In this document: in pieces, positions 1 to 6,549 of the stretch
How positions within the stretch are numbered: position 1 is the first letter of the stretch
How the letters are laid out: each line of letters starts with the position of its first letter
From: Candidatus Omnitrophota bacterium
Lineage (GTDB): Bacteria; Omnitrophota; Gorgyraeia; 2-01-FULL-45-10
Assembly: GCA_026387165.1 (NCBI GenBank)
Contig: JAPLMG010000040.1
Span: 1-7,484, forward strand
Length of the DNA: 7,484 bases
Direction: 5' to 3'
Made by a program: the position numbers and the translations under genes
The notes under the pieces: model-generated
Database searches by the model: none
What the model was told of the DNA's origin: nothing
Seen by the model: the letters and a program-made list of their open reading frames with translations, nothing else

Positions 1-393
1 CACTACCATATCGAAAGAGGGAAATTCTTTCAGGGACCTCTCCGGCAGGGCAGTTACGTGGTTGCCCCCGGCAACGATTATTAAATCTGGACTCTTCTGT
101 TTTAAAGCCTGCGCCACTCTATGGCCATTTATTACCCAGAAAGTCTTGCACGCTATGCCTACGATATCAGGCTTATTTTTCAGAACCTCGTTAACAGTCT
201 CTTCCACTCCCCAATTCAAAGCCTCGGCATCTATGATCGAGACATCAAACCCTTTTTCCCGCAGGAATGCGGCTATGTAACAAAGCCCTGTTGGGGGCGA
301 AGCCCCTCCGAAGTCCGCGAATTCGCCGTATATGCGCTCTATTTTCATGGGAGGGCTTATTAAGACCACATTCTTAATTTGTTTACGCACCAT
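1..393 (-). CDS. B12-binding domain radical SAM protein, N-terminal part (runs off window)
   Basis: This is the first 131 codons of a gene that continues beyond base 1. The translation has the layout of the N-terminal cobalamin-binding (Rossmann-like) domain of B12-dependent radical SAM proteins of the BchE/Fe-S oxidoreductase type: a first strand ending in ISPP (residues 12-15), the segment SPPTGLCYIAAFLREKGFDV (32-51), IIDAE (53-57), DIVGIACKTF (76-85) and the GGNHVTALPE loop (109-118). I see no DxHxxG motif, so cobalamin is probably bound base-off without a protein histidine, as in many members. The CxxxCxxC iron-sulfur site would lie beyond the window, so the radical SAM half is inferred, not seen. 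The ATG at 393 is preceded by AAGGTG about 8 bases upstream; the later ATG at 348 would delete the first strand. It lies 70 bp downstream of the LolA-like gene and may be co-transcribed with it. Such enzymes often methylate or cyclise lipids and natural products; the substrate here is unknown. Confidence 0.85.
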   Translation of the reverse strand, partial: MVRKQIKNVVLISPPMKIERIYGEFADFGGASPPTGLCYIAAFLREKGFDVSIIDAEALNWGVEETVNEVLKNKPDIVGIACKTFWVINGHRVAQALKQKSPDLIIVAGGNHVTALPERSLKEFPSFDMVV

Positions 394-463
394 TGTTATA
401 CACCTTGCCTTGACTTTCTACACTTTCGTATTTTAATTGTAAATGCTAAATATGCCCATCCCT

Positions 464-1249
464 TTATCTCGTATTCTTCAGATTTTCCATGGTAAAGATA
501 GGGTCACCTATGGGCAGATTGTATTTAACATCGGCCACCTCTATCACGGTCCGGCAGCCCTCTTTTTTTACGGGCGTCATCTTCCAGACAGTCGGTATCG
601 ATCTGTCATTCATCTTCTTTATTTCGGAATATTCCAACGCCTTTATAAGCTCGCCATTCTCTTTATAATACTCTTCTCTTAAAGGCACAAAATCGTCTTT
701 TCTTACCCAATAAATAATTTTGCCCCATGTTACCGCCGCTTCGGGCTTCGGGATCAATTCTATCTTATAAGAATTGTTCGGGCCCATATCTTCTTCGGCG
801 AGTATGGTGTGGTCATAGTCGTCTACGATACTCGACTCTTTGACCAGGTCGTCATTGGCAAAGTCCGAGCCCATCCAGGGCTGCAGCATCATGGAGGGGG
901 GAATCTTTATGGCCTTCTCAACATTGGGCAGATAATTCCACATGCTCTCTTTTATGCGCAGCGTGCCGATACCGGACTCTTTTGCAGGGGAGAGTATGCG
1001 GATAAATGTCTTTTCTCTTCCCTTCTCCCAGACATCAAGCTCAAGCCTTCTCGTCCAGCCGGGCGTGGTCACAGTCATAGCATACCGTCCTTGAAGAGAA
1101 TTCCCGCGCATGAGGTCATCAGCGCGCTTTACGATCTCCTTGCCTGTAAGTTCTTCGGCGGAAATAGCCCCGCGCACAAAAGACAGCATTATCAACAAAG
1201 CTATTGAAAAAACAGAAAGCGGCGCTATTATAAAATTTTTGTTAAACAA
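464..1249 (-). CDS. LolA-like outer-membrane lipoprotein-sorting family protein, secreted
   Basis: A 261-residue exported protein. Residues 1-31 form a signal peptide: a KN start, a hydrophobic stretch from about 7 to 26, and a likely signal peptidase I site after AISA (31). The mature part matches the LolA-like family annotated as outer membrane lipoprotein-sorting protein: the RLELDVWEKGREKTFIRIL strand pair (68-86), MWNYLP (103-108), and the hallmark MGSDFANDDLV (126-136). Family members adopt an open beta-barrel that carries lipid or lipoprotein in the periplasm and often sit beside RND/MMPL or FtsX-type transporters; none is in this window. The start is TTG, with AGAGGA six bases upstream and an in-frame TAA two codons before it, so no longer start is possible; the next ATG (residue 21) would break the signal peptide. 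It is separated from the LuxC-like gene by 164 bp. A role in moving the acyl product of the neighbouring genes is plausible but only inferred from position. Confidence 0.85.
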   Translation of the reverse strand: MFNKNFIIAPLSVFSIALLIMLSFVRGAISAEELTGKEIVKRADDLMRGNSLQGRYAMTVTTPGWTRRLELDVWEKGREKTFIRILSPAKESGIGTLRIKESMWNYLPNVEKAIKIPPSMMLQPWMGSDFANDDLVKESSIVDDYDHTILAEEDMGPNNSYKIELIPKPEAAVTWGKIIYWVRKDDFVPLREEYYKENGELIKALEYSEIKKMNDRSIPTVWKMTPVKKEGCRTVIEVADVKYNLPIGDPIFTMENLKNTR

Positions 1250-1280
1250 TGTTTATCCTCTCCTCATATAAAAAATATTC

Positions 1281-1311
1281 AAAAATCTCCCGAAGAACGC
1301 CTTGCAGGAGA
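1281..1311 (-). terminator. Candidate intrinsic terminator or attenuator hairpin
   Basis: Read on the minus strand, TCTCC (1311-1307) pairs with GGAGA (1290-1286). The stem continues inward with a G-T and a G-C pair and, after one bulged base, with AAG/CTT. TTTTT follows directly at 1285-1281. It lies about 100 bp after the LuxC-like stop but only 32 bp before the LolA-like start. It could therefore end the upstream operon with some read-through, or act as an attenuator in the LolA-like leader. The stem is short and contains a bulge; the call is from inspection only. Confidence 0.35.
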
Positions 1312-1363
1312 AAAACCGTTATGCAAAGATAGCCTGCCATAATCAACTATTTTTCCGTTATTT

Positions 1364-1369
1364 GTTATA
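1364..1369 (-). promoter_or_regulatory. Weak -10 candidate upstream of the LolA-like gene
   Basis: The minus strand carries TATAAC, five of six matches to the bacterial -10 box, in the gap after the LuxC-like gene. No good -35 box stands 16-18 bases upstream (TTTCGG at best). A transcript from here would begin near 1357 and include the hairpin at 1286-1311 in its leader. Without it, the LolA-like gene would depend on read-through from the upstream operon. Confidence 0.2.
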
Positions 1370-1413
1370 GTCCATCATGCACTTACGCCGAAACAATATG
1401 ACGCTGGGCCGGC

Positions 1414-2796
1414 TTACTCAATAACAGTAAATCTTGTCAAATCGCGCAGGGCATAACTTCCGTCATGAGGAGTCCCGGCGGTTAACAAAAGCATCCGGCC
1501 GAACGGAGCTATGCGAGTGACCCCTATTTTTGACAACACGAGCGCATACTCCAGGACCTCTTTTTCACTAAGACAATACCCTACGGTCTGTAAATAAAAA
1601 GCCTGCTCCTTTATTATGTCTGCAAGAAAATCTAACGACAAATAATGTTTTATTATAATCGTCCTGTTGAGCGGCGATAATTCAAACTGCTGCTTTGTGG
1701 ATTTTTTTTGGTAGATGATCGTCCAATCCAGCGTATCCGGCCCAAAGACACTTACACGCTCATTTGTCATATGATCTTTTGCTAGCGCCAATTCGCGCGC
1801 CCTCAAAACCTCCACATAATCATCACCCGATCTTCCATCGGGAGGCATTAACGTATTCATTTTTTTTAACGCTTCGGACAATGAATCGATGAACATGTTT
1901 ATCCTGTCGCCCGGTATGGTGTTCTCGATAAAGAGCATCTGCGGGCAATTACAGGCTTTCTGTTCCCAAATCGACATGTCCATTGCGATCCTGTCGGTGA
2001 GCTCATCCAGCCGGGAGATGTCAAGACCTGCCATGGAGACAACGCCAAAACTGACCTTTGGGCCATGTTGAACAATTATGGTTTCGGGTCCAAGATTTTT
2101 TTTCCAATTTGAAAGCGCCTCATACCCCCCCCAGAACACAATGCGGTCCATCAATTGCTTAAAAATATTCTCTATGGCCTCGTCCCCTCCCTGCCACCAG
2201 AGCAATGATATCCGTTTGCAGACGATCTCTTCCGTGTCGCACTCCATCATGCTCTGCGCGAAAATCATCGGAAATTCAGATTCATCGGACGACATCTTCA
2301 GATAGTTCACGTTCCTTGCAATAATGCCATCTATAAGACTTTCGACGGCCATTAAGAATACATTCCCCGCCACAACATGAAGCACTAATCCGGCCGGGCG
2401 TACGATGAGCCTCGTATTTGTTGTTTTTTGAAAAACCGGTTCGTCCTGAATTCTGGCAGAGCCCAATTCTCCTTCGATTTTTTTAACTATATTTTCCGGA
2501 GAAAAAAACTTCGGGAACTCATTGAGCACTAACTCTATGGATGACGGCCCTATTCCGCTGTTTTTCCCCAAAATATCCGAGGCGGCCCTGCGAAATCGTC
2601 CTGAAAGATCCGACCACATATTAAAAAGGCGTGAAAAGAACGCTACGATCTGTTCCTGTCTCGGCGGATCAACGGATAGGTTTATTCGCCTGCCTCTCTT
2701 GATCAATTCCGTCATCTCTGCCGGAGAAAAAGGCTTTTCGGAATCCACGATCTTACCGTTAATAAATTGCTTTATATTTTTCTTCTTATCGTGCAT
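1414..2796 (-). CDS. LuxC-like acyl-CoA reductase (fatty aldehyde-forming)
   Basis: A 460-residue member of the LuxC acyl-CoA reductase family, which reduces an activated acyl group to an aldehyde with NADPH through a cysteine thioester. Visible family features: the cofactor-fold segment LVLHVVAGNVFL (137-148), VFWGGYEAL (220-228), the catalytic region IWEQKACNCPQ (276-286) where Cys282 fits the nucleophile position, LQTVGY (402-407), and the C-terminal signature GVTRIAPFGRM plus HDGSYALRDLTR (425-435, 444-455). Length is close to the usual 450-490. I chose the ATG at 2796 because TAAGGAG lies four bases upstream and overlaps the stop of the LuxE-like gene; an earlier ATG at 2850 would overlap that gene by 46 bases and has no support. 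It is the last gene of the MFS/membrane protein/LuxE/LuxC unit. LuxE normally supplies the acyl group to LuxC in a complex, so the pair very probably acts together. The acyl substrate and the fate of the aldehyde are unknown. The symbol luxC is withheld because no luciferase is present. Confidence 0.92.
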   Translation of the reverse strand: MHDKKKNIKQFINGKIVDSEKPFSPAEMTELIKRGRRINLSVDPPRQEQIVAFFSRLFNMWSDLSGRFRRAASDILGKNSGIGPSSIELVLNEFPKFFSPENIVKKIEGELGSARIQDEPVFQKTTNTRLIVRPAGLVLHVVAGNVFLMAVESLIDGIIARNVNYLKMSSDESEFPMIFAQSMMECDTEEIVCKRISLLWWQGGDEAIENIFKQLMDRIVFWGGYEALSNWKKNLGPETIIVQHGPKVSFGVVSMAGLDISRLDELTDRIAMDMSIWEQKACNCPQMLFIENTIPGDRINMFIDSLSEALKKMNTLMPPDGRSGDDYVEVLRARELALAKDHMTNERVSVFGPDTLDWTIIYQKKSTKQQFELSPLNRTIIIKHYLSLDFLADIIKEQAFYLQTVGYCLSEKEVLEYALVLSKIGVTRIAPFGRMLLLTAGTPHDGSYALRDLTRFTVIE

Positions 2797-2804
2797 GGCG
2801 CTCC

Positions 2805-4013
2805 TTATAGGGCATCTTTCTCGATATATTGTTCCGCTGTCAGGGCGCATGTGGCCTTTTTCGTAACGCCAGCTCGCCCTTCTATTTTAATATAAGGCCC
2901 TCCTAAAGAACAGGGACAAGATGCATGTATCGAGCCATAGTCCGTGGTCAAAATGGATATTCCGGGATAGCATTCGAAAATAGGCGAATACAAGTGAAGA
3001 AGCCCGTTCTCTCCATAAGTCAGTCTATTCAATGTGCGGGGGTCCCTGACGCATACCAGCGCGGTGTTCGGTATATGCTTATTATGCTCTTCGCACTCCA
3101 GATAGTAAAGCCCATGCTCAATAAGGCCATATACGTCGCGGACGTTTTTAAGGTCGATATTCGTATTTTCCAGTAAAAATTCAAACAGATCAAACCCGGG
3201 ACCATAAAGAGAGGCGAAATTTTTCCATCCTCCCCCATAAAGCATATAACTGCCTTTCGGAAAATATACCTTCCCGTATTTGCGCGCATACCCTGAAATG
3301 GTCTGGCAGATAAAATGCGCAAACCCTAACATGCGGATAGGCAATCCTTCTTCGATAAAACCCTTTAAGTTCTCCACTGATTCATCTCTTAAAAAGGCCG
3401 TATTCCCGTGCGCATCTTTACCCAAAGAAAAAAACATATTTTTTTTCGGCGCAAGATGAGACAAGAAAACATCGGCATTAGACGTTGCTATGGAAGCGTC
3501 TATTTTGGGGTCCACGCACATCATGATATAATTTGTGGCTGTTCCCTCCGCGACCAACCCCAACGCTTTGTAGATATAATAATTCGCGAGCATCATCCTT
3601 CTTACTGTAATTCTGTTATATGCGACTTTGGATTTTTTACCGGAACTCCCGCTCGAAGTAAACTCAAAGCGTAAGATACCACTTGAGCGCGTCCTGATAT
3701 CATAGTGCTTAAAAACATCACTAAGTATATATGGTATACCCCATATATCTTCAAAGCTGTTGAGATCTTTTGGATAAAATGCTTTTCGCAGACATATCTT
3801 TTTATAATACCCGCAATTGTTAAACTGATATTCGAGATTATGCCGCATTGCGCTCAAGAAAGTCCGTTCCCACGCCGGGCAGTATTCGAACGGACGTTCG
3901 GTTATTACATCATCTGTAATATCCCTTCTTTTGTAAGCGCCGCCCTCGAACAGTCTGGCATACTCATTCTTTTTGCTCTTTTCTATAATAAATTGTTCTA
4001 TTTTTTTAAGCAT
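2805..4013 (-). CDS. LuxE-like acyl-protein synthetase (AMP-forming acyl ligase)
   Basis: A 402-residue protein of the LuxE family, related to adenylate-forming (ANL) ligases. It should activate a carboxylic acid with ATP to acyl-AMP and move the acyl group to its own cysteine before passing it to LuxC. Motifs: the phosphate-binding loop TSSGSSGK (119-126), GGGWK (260-264), VYGLIEHG (294-301) matching the ANL YGxTE motif, TDYG (357-360), and the C-terminal segment CPCSLGGPYIKIEGR (366-380). Family members usually carry an acyl-accepting cysteine about nine residues after this GR; here Cys389 in KKATC sits at that place. The ATG at 4013 follows the stop of the small membrane protein by four bases and has no recognisable SD, so translation probably depends on coupling to that gene. 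Its own stop overlaps the SD of the LuxC-like gene. Length is slightly above the 370-380 of classical LuxE. Confidence 0.9.
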   Translation of the reverse strand: MLKKIEQFIIEKSKKNEYARLFEGGAYKRRDITDDVITERPFEYCPAWERTFLSAMRHNLEYQFNNCGYYKKICLRKAFYPKDLNSFEDIWGIPYILSDVFKHYDIRTRSSGILRFEFTSSGSSGKKSKVAYNRITVRRMMLANYYIYKALGLVAEGTATNYIMMCVDPKIDASIATSNADVFLSHLAPKKNMFFSLGKDAHGNTAFLRDESVENLKGFIEEGLPIRMLGFAHFICQTISGYARKYGKVYFPKGSYMLYGGGWKNFASLYGPGFDLFEFLLENTNIDLKNVRDVYGLIEHGLYYLECEEHNKHIPNTALVCVRDPRTLNRLTYGENGLLHLYSPIFECYPGISILTTDYGSIHASCPCSLGGPYIKIEGRAGVTKKATCALTAEQYIEKDAL

Positions 4014-4017
4014 GATA

Positions 4018-4374
4018 TTAATTGAATAAAGTTTTTACGCTTTCTATGTTAAAAAACCAAAGGTAAAAAATAAACAGCAATATCTCCAAAAACCTCCACG
4101 CTTCCAGTTTCATTTTTTGTCTATAGATTATCCACCCGTGAGAAATGAACTGGAAAATAACAATATAGATCCCCATCACCCTCGACCATCCCATAAGGTT
4201 CCACAGGCCATAGGCGACTACCGGGCTCAGGACCGCGCAAGACCTGAAAAAAAACTTGATCGCCTTAGGGACTTCCTCTTTGAAGATCCCTAAAACGAAC
4301 AGCCATTCGGACAGCCCGGCCAGCAACCAGACCGCGCTCGCGCACCTTATTATGATTATATTTGTCTGCTCCAT
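4018..4374 (-). CDS. Small four-helix membrane protein, family not recognised
   Basis: A 118-residue integral membrane protein with no family I recognise. Hydrophobic segments lie at about 12-31, 41-58, 65-83 and 95-112, joined by short charged loops (KEEVPKAIK at 32-40, RQKMKLEAWR at 85-94). Tryptophans and aromatics are frequent (WLLAGLSEWLF, GLWNLMGW, FYLWFF). The start chosen is the ATG at 4374: AGGAG lies nine bases upstream inside the last codons of the MFS gene, whose TGA ends four bases before this ATG. A longer in-frame version starting at 4461 would overlap the MFS gene by over 80 bases and has no SD. Its place between an exporter and the LuxE-like ligase suggests an accessory or anchoring part of the same pathway, but this is inference from position alone. 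It could also be a lipid-modifying membrane enzyme too divergent to recognise. Confidence 0.75.
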   Translation of the reverse strand: MEQTNIIIIRCASAVWLLAGLSEWLFVLGIFKEEVPKAIKFFFRSCAVLSPVVAYGLWNLMGWSRVMGIYIVIFQFISHGWIIYRQKMKLEAWRFLEILLFIFYLWFFNIESVKTLFN

Positions 4375-4378
4375 GCGG

Positions 4379-5524
4379 TCAACTCCTGCGTATGCGAACA
4401 TTAAATACGATGACGCCGCCCAATAGCATACATATCGCGTAATAAGCAAGCACTCCGGCAAAACCTATGCGCTCATACGCTATGCCTCCGAACAAGGGGC
4501 CTAATGCCAGCCCTATGGCCAAAGAAATATTATATAGGCTGGCCGATACACCGTATGACGATCCTCCGCTATCAAACGCTTCCGATATCAAAGCCATGGC
4601 AGGCACTATCAGCAACCCTAAGCCTATGCCAAATATGCCGCCTATGATAAAAATAGACCAAAAAGATTTTGCCAAAATAATTAACAAACATGACAATGCA
4701 ACTATCGCAAAACCGGCAAGAATAAAAGGTTTTCGTCCGTATCTATCGGAAAGGCCCCCGAAAAACGGCTGGGCTACAATATAAGATAAAGAGATAAAAC
4801 CGAATAGAATGCCCACGAGGGCCTTACCTACGTTAAAACGCTCCATGACGTATAAGGGCAGGAGGGGCTCAAACACGCCCAGCCCTATTGTCCCCAAAAT
4901 AATGGCAAAGCAGGAAAGGATAACCCGGGCATCGTTCCATGGTATTGGTTTAGGTGCTTTATCATCACCTGATTTATCGCGTTCGATCGCAATAAAAACA
5001 AAGCCTATGCCGGTTAACAAAGCAAAAAAAGCGCAAATATAAAACGGCAAGGCCCATCCGCACCATTCCGAAAAAACACCACCCACTACCGGGCCCGCCA
5101 TCAGACCGAATGCCGAAATACCGCCTATTATTCCGATCTTTCCTCCGCGTTCCTGAGCCGGAAATTTACCACAGATTAACGCCAAGGCAACCGTCCATGT
5201 CACTGCCGCGGCCAGCCCCTGCAAAAACCGGCCTAAAAATAACATGGGCGCCGAGCGCGCATAAGCGAATATTACTGTCGCAAGGGCCATGCCAAGCATC
5301 CCGAGGATCATGAGTATCCTACCCCCGTATTTATCGGCGAGAAACCCCACTGGCAGGCTAAAAATAAGTATGGTGAGAGGGTATAGCGCAAAGATATACC
5401 CGAGTAAATGTGGATGAATATTATTCGCTCTTGCGAACGCAGGCAGAAGAGGAACCACAACGCCGTACAGGACGGAGTCGACAAATATAGCAAAACAGAC
5501 CAGATAAAATAATTTCTTTTTCAC
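4379..5524 (-). CDS. MFS transporter, DHA1-type 12-helix drug:H+ antiporter family
   Basis: A 381-residue major facilitator protein. The first helix carries FVDSVLYGVVVPLLP (14-28), typical of the DHA1 drug/monoamine exporter branch. Motif A is in loop 2-3 as GFLADKYGGR (60-69) and again in loop 8-9 as GGLSDRYGRK (256-265), as expected from the duplicated six-helix halves. GPVVGG (144-149) at the end of helix 5 fits the antiporter motif C found in exporters. The central loop is about residues 181-200 (ERDKSGDDKAPKPIPWND). The start is GTG at 5524, with AAGGA about ten bases upstream; MKKKLFYLV leads directly into helix 1, so it is the natural N-terminus. It is the first gene of the unit leading to the LuxE/LuxC pair and is preceded by a candidate leader ORF and SD-masking repeat. 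A role as exporter for the pathway product or a toxic intermediate is inferred from motif C and context. Confidence 0.93.
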   Translation of the reverse strand: MKKKLFYLVCFAIFVDSVLYGVVVPLLPAFARANNIHPHLLGYIFALYPLTILIFSLPVGFLADKYGGRILMILGMLGMALATVIFAYARSAPMLFLGRFLQGLAAAVTWTVALALICGKFPAQERGGKIGIIGGISAFGLMAGPVVGGVFSEWCGWALPFYICAFFALLTGIGFVFIAIERDKSGDDKAPKPIPWNDARVILSCFAIILGTIGLGVFEPLLPLYVMERFNVGKALVGILFGFISLSYIVAQPFFGGLSDRYGRKPFILAGFAIVALSCLLIILAKSFWSIFIIGGIFGIGLGLLIVPAMALISEAFDSGGSSYGVSASLYNISLAIGLALGPLFGGIAYERIGFAGVLAYYAICMLLGGVIVFNVRIRRS

Positions 5525-5527
5525 CGG

Positions 5528-5566
5528 GATTAAGTCCTTGGTTTATTATGCCGCACGGACTTTATC
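5528..5566 (-). promoter_or_regulatory. Inverted repeat masking the MFS ribosome-binding site
   Basis: On the minus strand GATAAAGTCC (5566-5557) and GGACTTAATC (5537-5528) are complementary at nine of ten positions, around a 19-base loop. The downstream arm covers most of the AAGGA ribosome site and lies three bases before the GTG start of the MFS gene. It could hold the site closed in the mRNA. It also lies wholly within the candidate leader ORF at 5530-5610, so a ribosome on that ORF would open it. The repeat is seen directly; the regulatory role is inferred. Confidence 0.45.
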
Positions 5567-5610
5567 GCTGTTCTTATCAGATATTTAACGATCGCTTTTA
5601 AATAAGCCAT
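5530..5610 (-). CDS. Candidate 26-residue cationic leader peptide before the MFS gene
   Basis: A short ORF from ATG at 5610 to TAA at 5530-5532. The peptide begins MAYLKAIVKYLIRT and ends SVRHNKPRT. It has no acidic residue, at least seven basic residues, and spaced hydrophobic residues that could form a cationic amphipathic helix. GGGAG lies 11 bases before the ATG, a rather long spacing. The TAA ends five bases before the MFS GTG, and the MFS ribosome site lies in its last codons, a geometry that favours termination-reinitiation coupling. It may be a regulatory leader, a small functional protein, or chance; the length gives no statistical support on its own. Confidence 0.35.
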   Translation of the reverse strand: MAYLKAIVKYLIRTAIKSVRHNKPRT

Positions 5611-5641
5611 CGTGGGCAACGCTCCCTGAATTGCTTAAATC

Positions 5642-5650
5642 ACTATATCA
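5642..5650 (-). promoter_or_regulatory. Extended -10 promoter candidate for the MFS-LuxE-LuxC unit
   Basis: The minus strand reads TGATATAGT, an extended -10 (TGn plus TATAGT, five of six to consensus). No convincing -35 lies 17 bases upstream (GCGCAT), which extended -10 promoters can tolerate. Transcription would begin near 5635, about 25 bases before the leader ORF ATG and 50 bases after the amidohydrolase stop. Position and spacing fit a dedicated promoter for the downstream operon, but the element is short and unproven. Confidence 0.35.
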
Positions 5651-5700
5651 CAACTTTCTACGCCATGCGCTGATGAGCAAAGCGGCCGAAAAAATATGCT

Positions 5701-6549
5701 TCAAATTTTTCCTCCTAAAAGGTTCTGAAGATTATTGAAAAATATCCCTTCTATAATATCCTTTGGCAATTTAAGATTTTGTATCGCTTCTACAAAATCC
5801 TTCATCTTATGTGTCTTCCCGCCGAACGGCGTAGGATAATCGGTGCCAAATATCAACTTCTTCGGCCCCAGCCTCGCAACGGTCTCAACCGTGAGCAGCT
5901 GGGGTATTTCATAAACATAGGCGGCAGTATCAATATAGACATTGGAATTTTTTTCCACCACCATAAACGCTTCGTCGCTCCATAGGGTCCCCAAATGGGT
6001 AAGTATGATTTTTAATTGGGGGAATTTGCATGCCACCTCATCAAGTAATATAGGATTGGCCTGATCTAACCTGACCAGGTTCCCGAAAGGCGTCGAGCCG
6101 ACGTGGAAGACTATGGGGACTTTTAAAGCCATGGCCATTTCATATATCGGAAAAACTTTTTCGTCATTTGGATAGAAATTCTGCAGGGGCGGATGGAATT
6201 TGATTCCCCTTAAGCCAAGTTTCTTGATAGCGCTCTCGATGATAGCAGCCGCGTCTTTTCTTTTGGGATCAACGGAGGCAAATCCTATCAGTCTTTCCGG
6301 ATGTTTTTTGCATAAAGCCGCCACATACTCATTAGAGGAATATAGTATGGGCGCATCACATCCAAATAAGACCGACTTGGTGATGCCGGCCTCGTCCATT
6401 TGCGCAAATAGAACGTCTGTGTTTATGAGGGCTAAAGTGCTTTGCAAATTATCGAACATGGTTATGCCGGTGGGCAGATCCGACACGGCCATCTTCTGCA
6501 TAACTTTTTTTATTTCTATCATGTGAACGTGGGAATTAATTATTCTCAC
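5701..6549 (-). CDS. Metal-dependent amidohydrolase (Amidohydro_2 / ACMSD-like superfamily)
   Basis: A 282-residue TIM-barrel hydrolase of the Amidohydro_2 branch, whose members include decarboxylases such as ACMSD and gamma-resorcylate decarboxylase as well as hydrolases. Metal-site residues are all in place: HVH (His7, His9), His149 in VFHVGS, His185 in THLG, and Asp237 in FGTDYP. RGIKFHP (114-120) is the usual barrel motif after strand 3-4. Length is typical. The start is GTG at 6549 with AAGG six bases upstream; the next ATG (residue 10) would remove the HxH site. A 14-bp inverted repeat overlaps the ribosome site and the first base of the start codon. It follows the ThiF-like gene by 116 bp and precedes the MFS unit by 176 bp. 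The family is certain; the substrate cannot be read from sequence, and either a decarboxylase or a C-N/C-O hydrolase is possible. Confidence 0.92.
   Translation of the reverse strand: MRIINSHVHMIEIKKVMQKMAVSDLPTGITMFDNLQSTLALINTDVLFAQMDEAGITKSVLFGCDAPILYSSNEYVAALCKKHPERLIGFASVDPKRKDAAAIIESAIKKLGLRGIKFHPPLQNFYPNDEKVFPIYEMAMALKVPIVFHVGSTPFGNLVRLDQANPILLDEVACKFPQLKIILTHLGTLWSDEAFMVVEKNSNVYIDTAAYVYEIPQLLTVETVARLGPKKLIFGTDYPTPFGGKTHKMKDFVEAIQNLKLPKDIIEGIFFNNLQNLLGGKI

Noticed and set aside
809..1207. 132-residue plus-strand ORF opposite the LolA-like gene
   Set aside because: It is an antisense shadow of a gene with a signal peptide and family motifs.
1242..1340. 32-codon minus-strand ORF across the LolA-like start
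   Set aside because: It has no SD, overlaps the LolA-like signal peptide in another frame, and spans the hairpin region.
2797..2850. Earlier in-frame ATG giving an 18-residue longer LuxC-like protein
   Set aside because: It overlaps the LuxE-like gene and lacks an SD, while the ATG at 2796 has TAAGGAG four bases upstream.
3029..3322. 97-residue minus-strand ORF inside the LuxE-like gene
   Set aside because: It is a shifted-frame shadow of a gene whose conserved motifs are unbroken.
4375..4461. 29-residue N-terminal extension of the small membrane protein
   Set aside because: It overlaps the MFS coding sequence by over 80 bases; the ATG at 4374 has an AGGAG and follows the MFS stop.
5620..5700. 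Possible terminator after the amidohydrolase (CGCT/AGCG hairpin)
   Set aside because: The stem is only four bases and no T-run follows it.
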